A stretch of 40,330 bases of DNA from Parabacteroides sp. (GTDB lineage: Bacteria; Bacteroidota; Bacteroidia; Bacteroidales; Tannerellaceae): NCBI GenBank assembly GCA_018054455.1, contig JAGPJL010000011.1, positions 1 to 40,330 of the forward strand, given 5' to 3'. Positions 35,567 to 40,330 of this stretch are shown here, piece by piece. The notes beneath the pieces are model-generated. The model had not been told where the DNA came from. It made no database searches and was given only the letters and a program-made list of their open reading frames with translations. Within the stretch, counting starts at the first letter, position 1, and every line of letters starts with the position of its first letter. The position numbers were made by a program, and so were the translations under genes.

Positions 35567-36910
35567 ATGGCAGCAGAACAACAATATATCGATCTGTATT
35601 CGCAATGTGAAGCGCTGGTTAATCGTCATGCTTCCGATGTGCTTAATGCACCCCGGGCTAAAGCTTTGGCCGATTTTAAAGCAGCAGGCTTCCCGAAAGC
35701 GAATTCGGAAGATTATAAATATACCGACGTCGCGCAGGCTTTTACTCCCGACTTTGGACTGAATATTAACAGGCTTGCCATTCCCTTTAATCCATACGAT
35801 GTATTTCGATGCGATGTTCCCAATCTAAGCACCTGTTTGTATTTTGTTGTGAACGATTCCTTCTATGATAAGGTGAAACCCGACGTGAAATTACCTGACG
35901 GAGTATATGCAGGCGGACTGCTTGCTTTTACAAAACAGTTTCCCGACATTGCCGCTAAGTACTATGCGAAGGCTGCTTGCTCAGGAAAGGACGGAATTAT
36001 CGCGCTGAACACCTTGCTTGCTCAGGATGGCTTTGTTCTTTATGTACCAAAAGGGGTTGTGGTCGAAAAACCGGTTCAGCTGATTAATGTGCTTCGGTCG
36101 GATGTGGATACCATGGCTAACAGCCGTATATTGATTATTCTGGAAGAACAGGCACAGGCTAAACTGCTGGTCTGCGAACATACCATGGATCTGAATAACT
36201 TCTTGTCAACGCAAGTCGTAGAAATATTTGCCGCCGAAGGAAGTCATTTTGACTATTATAACCTGGAAGAAAGCAACGAGATGACTTCGCGCTTTTCTTC
36301 TTTGCACGCTAAACTTGAAGCCTCTGCCAATGTTTTGGTGAATGGTATTTCTCTCAATAACGGTACTTCACGCAATAATTATTACGTGGAACTTCTGGGA
36401 GAGTATGCCGAAGCTACCTTGTGTGGAATGGCGATTATCGACCAGGAGCAGAAAGTAGATACATACAGCCACGTAACCCATGCAGTTCCCAATTGCACCA
36501 GTACCGAGCTTTTCAAGTATGTATTGGACGATAAAGCCGTGGGCGCATTCAGTGGCCGTATTCTTGTGAAAGAAGGTGCTCAGAAAACCCAGGCATATCA
36601 GACAAACCGGAACCTGAGTTCCAGTCGCGAGGCACGCATGTATTCTAAACCGCAGCTCGAGATTTATGCAGACGATGTGAAATGTTCGCATGGTATGACT
36701 ACTGGTCAGCTCGACGAAAACGCATTGTTCTATATGCGTAGCCGGGGTATTGCCGAAGCGGAAGCAAGAATGTTGTTAAGTGTTGCTTTTACAAGCGATG
36801 TGATTGATTACGTTCGTATGGACGCCTTGAAAGATCGTCTTCATCTGCTGGTTGAGAAACGATTCCGCGGAGAGCTTGCCCACTGTGCAGGATGCCGGGC
36901 ATGTAAATAA
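35567..36910 (+). CDS. sufD: Fe-S cluster assembly protein SufD, with a C-terminal CxxCxxC tail
   Basis: A 447-residue partner of SufB and SufC. The N-terminal helical part (FKAAGFPKANSEDYKYTDVA) and the right-handed beta-helix core (FVLYVPKGVVVEKPVQL, SHVTHAVPNCTSTELFKYV, VLDDKAVGAFSGRILVKEGA, CSHGMTTGQLDENALFYMRS) match SufD. ATG at 35567, one base after sufC, is preferred; an in-frame ATG at 35459 would lie inside sufC. The protein ends HCAGCRACK, with C440, C443 and C446; I do not recall this tail from well-studied SufD proteins. A bidirectional terminator follows, cutting off sufS. Confidence 0.95.
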   Translation: MAAEQQYIDLYSQCEALVNRHASDVLNAPRAKALADFKAAGFPKANSEDYKYTDVAQAFTPDFGLNINRLAIPFNPYDVFRCDVPNLSTCLYFVVNDSFYDKVKPDVKLPDGVYAGGLLAFTKQFPDIAAKYYAKAACSGKDGIIALNTLLAQDGFVLYVPKGVVVEKPVQLINVLRSDVDTMANSRILIILEEQAQAKLLVCEHTMDLNNFLSTQVVEIFAAEGSHFDYYNLEESNEMTSRFSSLHAKLEASANVLVNGISLNNGTSRNNYYVELLGEYAEATLCGMAIIDQEQKVDTYSHVTHAVPNCTSTELFKYVLDDKAVGAFSGRILVKEGAQKTQAYQTNRNLSSSREARMYSKPQLEIYADDVKCSHGMTTGQLDENALFYMRSRGIAEAEARMLLSVAFTSDVIDYVRMDALKDRLHLLVEKRFRGELAHCAGCRACK

Positions 36911-36927
36911 TTTAGTTGATGTAAAAC

Positions 36928-36966
36928 AACCCCTTGCCTCGTGTATCACTACACAGACAAGGGGTT
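36928..36966. terminator. Bidirectional terminator between sufD and the amylase gene
   Basis: AACCCCTTG (36928-36936) pairs with CAAGGGGTT (36958-36966), with an inner GTGT/ACAC pairing. Flanking A and T runs allow use by both convergent genes. Confidence 0.8.
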
Positions 36967-36989
36967 TTCACCTTTAAAAATTAATGAAC

Positions 36990-38819
36990 CTATAATTCCA
37001 ATACCAAAACTTCTTTTGCAGCAAGTTTAATTTCTTTACTCAAACTTACCGTCTTACCCGTAATCACATCCTTACCGGAAGCTGTATCTTTAAGAATTTC
37101 TTCGTAGCGATCCAGAGGCAGCACAGTTTCCTTCTCATTCCCGTTCATAATAACAACCACCTGTTTGCCATCAAGGTAGCGGGAATATACGTAGACTCCC
37201 TGGTTGGGAACAAAGTGTTTCATCTTTCCTTTGGCAATCACCTCGTTTCCTTTGCGCCACTTTAGCAAAGTTTGCATATAGTTCCATGCCTCGTTCTGTA
37301 ACTGCGTTCTGCCGGAAGCCTCAAATTGATTCACCTCATCGCCAGGCCATCCACCGGGAACGTCCAGACGGATATAGCCGTCTCCCTTTTGTTTGTTCCC
37401 ATTCATCAGCAACTCCGTTCCATAATAAAACTGGGGGATACCCGGAATGGTCAGCAAAAAGGCAATTCCCTGTTTAAACCCGTCCAGCTTTTCAGGCATA
37501 GCAGGAAGGAATCGGTCCGTATCATGATTATCCAGAAAGCGCAACACATTATAAATGTCGGCATACGCATAATCGTAGCACAAATGTTCGTATAAAGCTT
37601 GCATCCCGCCGGCATCCCCAAAGAATACAGAATGAGCCAGCCCCATGAGACGGAAATCCATCACAGACTTTAATTCCGTATTGCCAACCTGGTTAAGCTT
37701 GCTGTCCTTCTGCCAGAAAGCAGTCCCCATCGTCTGATTCATCCAGGCTTCACCCACAATATTGTAATCCGGATATTCCCGATAGATAGCCTTACACCAA
37801 TCTGCCATCATCGCGTAATCAGCATACGGGTAGGTATCCTGACGGATTCCGTCGACTCCGCTATATTCAATCCACCAGATGCTATTCTGAATAAGGTAAG
37901 TGGCAACGTGCGGATTTTTCTGATTCAGGTCAGGCATGGAAGGAACAAACCAGCCATTCACCATTAGCTGTTTGTCGACTTCGGATGCGTACGGATCGAA
38001 CAGAACCTCTTTCACGTGACTTGTCTGAACATACTTATCCAGGTTGTTAAACCAGTCCTTACTTGGAACATCCTTCATCCAGGGATGATCGCTGCCGCAA
38101 TGATTAAAAATCATATCCATAACCACACGCATCCCTTTTGCATGTGTCTTCTCAATCAGACGGGCATACTCTTCGTTCGTCCCGAAACGCGGATCAACCC
38201 GGTAGTAGTTGGTTGTTGCATATCCATGATAAGCACCGCCTTCCATGTCGTTCTCCAATACAGGATTCAGCCAAATGGCAGTTACACCAAGGTCTTCTAT
38301 ATAATCAAGATGCTTCTCAATTCCGGCTAAATCGCCGCCATGGCGGGCGTTCGGGTTGGTACGGTCCGTTTTGTAAGTTGTTTTCAGGGGGATATTATCA
38401 TTCTGTGGATTGCCGTTGGCAAAGCGGTCGGGCATAATAAGATATAACACATCCGACGAATCAAATCCCTTTATTTTGCATGCATCCGCTTTACGGGCTT
38501 TTAGCTCGTAAGGCATTTTAAATGTTTTCTTATCTTTTGTAAATGTAAGGTCGAACGTGCCCGGTTTTGCATTCTTCACATCCAGATAAATAAGCAGGTA
38601 GTTGGGACTTTCCAGAGAAACCGCACTTTTAACAGTAACGCCGGGATAGGAAACCGAAGGCCTGAAACCAGCGATATCATCGCCATATACCATTAACTGC
38701 AGTTCCGGGTTTTTCATTCCGCTCCACCAGAAGGCAGGCTCGATGGTGATATCCTTCGCAAAAAGCAAGCTTGGGATGAAAAGAAACAAGATCAGGCTTA
38801 GAAGCAGATTCTTTTTCAT
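36990..38819 (-). CDS. GH13 alpha-amylase family enzyme (cyclomaltodextrinase/neopullulanase-like, periplasmic)
   Basis: A 609-residue glycoside hydrolase family 13 enzyme. It has a signal peptide (MKKNLLLSLILFLFIPSLLF, then AKD) without a lipobox, so a periplasmic site is expected. Domains: an N-terminal cyclomaltodextrinase-type beta-sandwich (about 24-112), the catalytic barrel (about 115-530) and a C-terminal beta domain. Catalytic residues: D328 in DGIRQDTYPY, E357 in VGEAW, D433 in FLDNHDTDRF; DMIFNHCGSDH is region I. It resembles SusA-like neopullulanases that cut maltooligosaccharides. An in-frame ATG at 38891 would bury the signal peptide, so 38819 was used. It interrupts sufD-sufS and is not next to SusC/D-like genes. 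Confidence 0.93.
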   Translation of the reverse strand: MKKNLLLSLILFLFIPSLLFAKDITIEPAFWWSGMKNPELQLMVYGDDIAGFRPSVSYPGVTVKSAVSLESPNYLLIYLDVKNAKPGTFDLTFTKDKKTFKMPYELKARKADACKIKGFDSSDVLYLIMPDRFANGNPQNDNIPLKTTYKTDRTNPNARHGGDLAGIEKHLDYIEDLGVTAIWLNPVLENDMEGGAYHGYATTNYYRVDPRFGTNEEYARLIEKTHAKGMRVVMDMIFNHCGSDHPWMKDVPSKDWFNNLDKYVQTSHVKEVLFDPYASEVDKQLMVNGWFVPSMPDLNQKNPHVATYLIQNSIWWIEYSGVDGIRQDTYPYADYAMMADWCKAIYREYPDYNIVGEAWMNQTMGTAFWQKDSKLNQVGNTELKSVMDFRLMGLAHSVFFGDAGGMQALYEHLCYDYAYADIYNVLRFLDNHDTDRFLPAMPEKLDGFKQGIAFLLTIPGIPQFYYGTELLMNGNKQKGDGYIRLDVPGGWPGDEVNQFEASGRTQLQNEAWNYMQTLLKWRKGNEVIAKGKMKHFVPNQGVYVYSRYLDGKQVVVIMNGNEKETVLPLDRYEEILKDTASGKDVITGKTVSLSKEIKLAAKEVLVLEL

Positions 38820-38856
38820 AATAATGATAATTAGTTTGTAAACAAGTTGACAAATA

Positions 38857-38864
38857 CAAATATA
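38857..38864 (-). promoter_or_regulatory. -7 element of the amylase gene
   Basis: The minus strand reads TATATTTG, a consensus -7 element, 37 nt before the chosen start. It supports the ATG at 38819 over the one at 38891, which would lie upstream of this promoter. Confidence 0.6.
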
Positions 38865-39001
38865 GGAGGAATTATATCGTAAAGACAACATCCCGTTTAT
38901 TTATAACAGGATAAAAGGTGCAATCGTTTGCAAAGGGGTGCTGCTTAAGACATTCAAATTCATAAACTCTTTATTCGCATTTAAATTACAAATAAACATA
39001 G

Positions 39002-39009
39002 TATCTTTG
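39002..39009 (+). promoter_or_regulatory. -7 element of sufS
   Basis: TATCTTTG matches TAnnTTTG, 33 nt before the sufS ATG, with a weak TTTA 18 nt upstream. It shows that sufS has its own promoter, separate from sufBCD. Confidence 0.5.
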
Positions 39010-39042
39010 ACAAGTGTTATTAGACTGTAAACGAAAACGACT

Positions 39043-40257
39043 ATGTTAGATATACAAGCTATCCGTGCAGATTTTCCCATTCTTTCACGTAAAATTTACG
39101 GCAAAGATTTGATTTATCTCGACAATGGAGCTACCACGCAGAAACCCCGCTGTGTTGTGGAAAAGATCGAAGAGGGGTATTACAATGTGAATGCCAATAT
39201 TCACCGGGGTGTTCATTTCCTGAGTCAGGCTGCTACCGAAGCGCACGAAGAAGCCCGGATCACGGTTCAGAAGTTCCTTAATGCAAGGTACGCGCGCGAA
39301 ATAATCTTTACCCGCGGAACAACCGAATCCATTAACCTCATTGCCTCTTCTTTTACCGACGCATGTATGAAAGAAGGCGACGAAGTGATTGTGTCCGTTA
39401 TGGAACACCACTCCAATATCGTCCCCTGGCAGATGCAGGCGGCTAAAAAAGGAATCACGCTGAAAGTCATTCCGATTAATGAAAAGGGCGAATTATGTAT
39501 GGAAGAATACAAGAACCTCTTTTCCGAACGGACCCGTCTGGTTTCTGTCATGCATGTCTCCAACGTACTTGGAACAGTTAATCCGGCCAAGGAAATTGTT
39601 GAGATAGCCCATAGCCATGGAGTTCCTGTTCTGATCGACGGAGCACAGGCAGTACCTCACCTCAAAGTAGACGTGCAGGATCTGGACGCCGAGTTTTATG
39701 TTTTCTCTGCCCACAAAATATACGGTCCTACCGGCATAGGCATTCTTTACGGAAAAGAAGAGTGGCTGGACAAACTACCTCCTTATCAGGGAGGGGGCGA
39801 AATGATTGCCACTGTTTCTTTCGAAAAGACAACCTTCAACGAACTACCCTTCAAGTTTGAGGCAGGAACGCCCGATTATATCGGAAGCACAGCCCTGGCC
39901 GAAGCGTTGCGGTATGTGAATAACCTCGGTATAGAGAATATCGCAGCCTGGGAAAATGAGTTGTTGAGCTACGCAACCGAAAAATTGGAAGCAATTGATG
40001 GAATGCGCATCTTCGGCAAAGCAGCACATAAGAGCGGAGTCATTTCTTTTCTTGTCGGGAATATTCATCATTACGACATGGGTATGCTGCTCGACCGCCT
40101 GGGCATCGCAGTCCGTACCGGTCACCACTGCGCACAACCCCTGATGCAGAATCTGGGTATAGAAGGAACCGTACGGGCATCGTTAGCGTTCTATAACACG
40201 AAAGAAGAAATCGATACCCTTGCTGCCTCTATTGTCCGTGTAGCCGGTATGTTTTAA
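39043..40257 (+). CDS. sufS: Cysteine desulfurase SufS
   Basis: A 404-residue PLP enzyme that takes sulfur from cysteine for the SufBCD scaffold. The PLP lysine is K225 in FSAHKIYGPTGIG, and the catalytic persulfide Cys is C363 in RTGHHCAQP. YLDNGATTQKP near the start, FTRGTTESINLIA and EHHSNIVPWQ are group II (SufS/CsdA) features. No SufE or SufU partner is seen nearby. It is separated from sufBCD by the inverted amylase gene; rnhB starts 11 nt downstream. Confidence 0.96.
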   Translation: MLDIQAIRADFPILSRKIYGKDLIYLDNGATTQKPRCVVEKIEEGYYNVNANIHRGVHFLSQAATEAHEEARITVQKFLNARYAREIIFTRGTTESINLIASSFTDACMKEGDEVIVSVMEHHSNIVPWQMQAAKKGITLKVIPINEKGELCMEEYKNLFSERTRLVSVMHVSNVLGTVNPAKEIVEIAHSHGVPVLIDGAQAVPHLKVDVQDLDAEFYVFSAHKIYGPTGIGILYGKEEWLDKLPPYQGGGEMIATVSFEKTTFNELPFKFEAGTPDYIGSTALAEALRYVNNLGIENIAAWENELLSYATEKLEAIDGMRIFGKAAHKSGVISFLVGNIHHYDMGMLLDRLGIAVRTGHHCAQPLMQNLGIEGTVRASLAFYNTKEEIDTLAASIVRVAGMF

Positions 40258-40268
40258 TTTCAAACAGT

Positions 40269-40330
40269 ATGCTGGAGTCTTATTTAAACAAAGACCAGAT
40301 CGAAGCCGGCTGCGACGAAGCCGGACGCGG
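40269..40330 (+). CDS. rnhB: Ribonuclease HII, N-terminal fragment cut by the window edge
   Basis: Twenty codons and two bases are visible from ATG at 40269. The peptide ends AGCDEAGRG, the diagnostic first active-site motif of RNase HII (D and E are metal ligands), which removes ribonucleotides from DNA. It follows sufS by 11 nt. The rest lies outside the window. Confidence 0.8.
   Translation, partial: MLESYLNKDQIEAGCDEAGR

Noticed and set aside
38820..38891. N-terminal extension of the amylase frame
   Set aside because: It would put 24 residues before the signal peptide and begin upstream of the -7 element at 38857-38864.
1..40330. Search for CRISPR arrays, tRNA, rRNA, insertion sequences, phage or defence genes
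   Set aside because: By eye I saw no repeat-spacer pattern, cloverleaf, transposase, integrase or known defence domain; the window reads as core chromosome.

Overview
The window looks like chromosomal DNA from a Bacteroidales bacterium, probably Parabacteroides/Tannerellaceae-like (genus not provable here). Evidence: a SusC/SusD pair with a divergent hybrid two-component regulator, a periplasmic GH13 amylase, Bacteroidetes-type promoters (TTTG about 19-21 nt before TAnnTTTG), few Shine-Dalgarno sites, and the gene order rimP-nusA-infB-cvpA-sufBCD. GC looks moderate. I see no tRNA, rRNA, CRISPR array, insertion sequence or phage gene.

Layout. 1-2785: KDPG aldolase (cut by the left edge) and KDG kinase on the minus strand, with a divergent AraC-type regulator: the end of a uronate/pectin-sugar pathway. 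2838-4783: a BlaI-like repressor and a BlaR1-like M56 peptidase ending in a TonB_C domain, preceded by a 13-bp inverted repeat that is a good operator candidate. 4825-8981: a DUF2461 protein, a small secreted DUF3836-like protein, a TrpB2-type tryptophan synthase beta chain (minus) and an outer-membrane beta-barrel. 9065-14465: murF (minus), then folP-cdaA and pta-ackA. 14557-18220 (minus): lpxH, a SufT/DUF59-like Fe-S protein, radC, efp and lrgAB. 18408-27717: SusD and SusC (minus) with a divergent hybrid sensor whose ATP-binding domain has lost its N-box Asn and G1 box. 27786-36910: a consensus promoter and leader hairpin, then rimP-nusA-infB-cvpA-sufB-sufC-sufD. 36990-38819: an inverted GH13 amylase gene that separates sufD from sufS. 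39043-40330: sufS and the first codons of rnhB.

How the genes work together. kdgK and eda convert 2-keto-3-deoxygluconate to pyruvate and glyceraldehyde-3-phosphate; pta-ackA turn acetyl-CoA into acetate and ATP. sufBCD, sufS and the DUF59 protein form an Fe-S assembly set split over three transcription units. rimP, nusA, infB and efp serve ribosome maturation, transcription and translation. murF, lpxH, cdaA and lrgAB concern the cell envelope or its signalling. The SusCD/HTCS locus is a minimal nutrient-uptake locus with no enzyme gene next to it.

Most of the window is ordinary core genome. The best candidates for a second look are the degenerate hybrid sensor kinase, the BlaI/BlaR1-TonB unit with its dyad operator, the CxxCxxC tail on SufD, the amylase gene inside the suf cluster, and the rimP leader hairpin.
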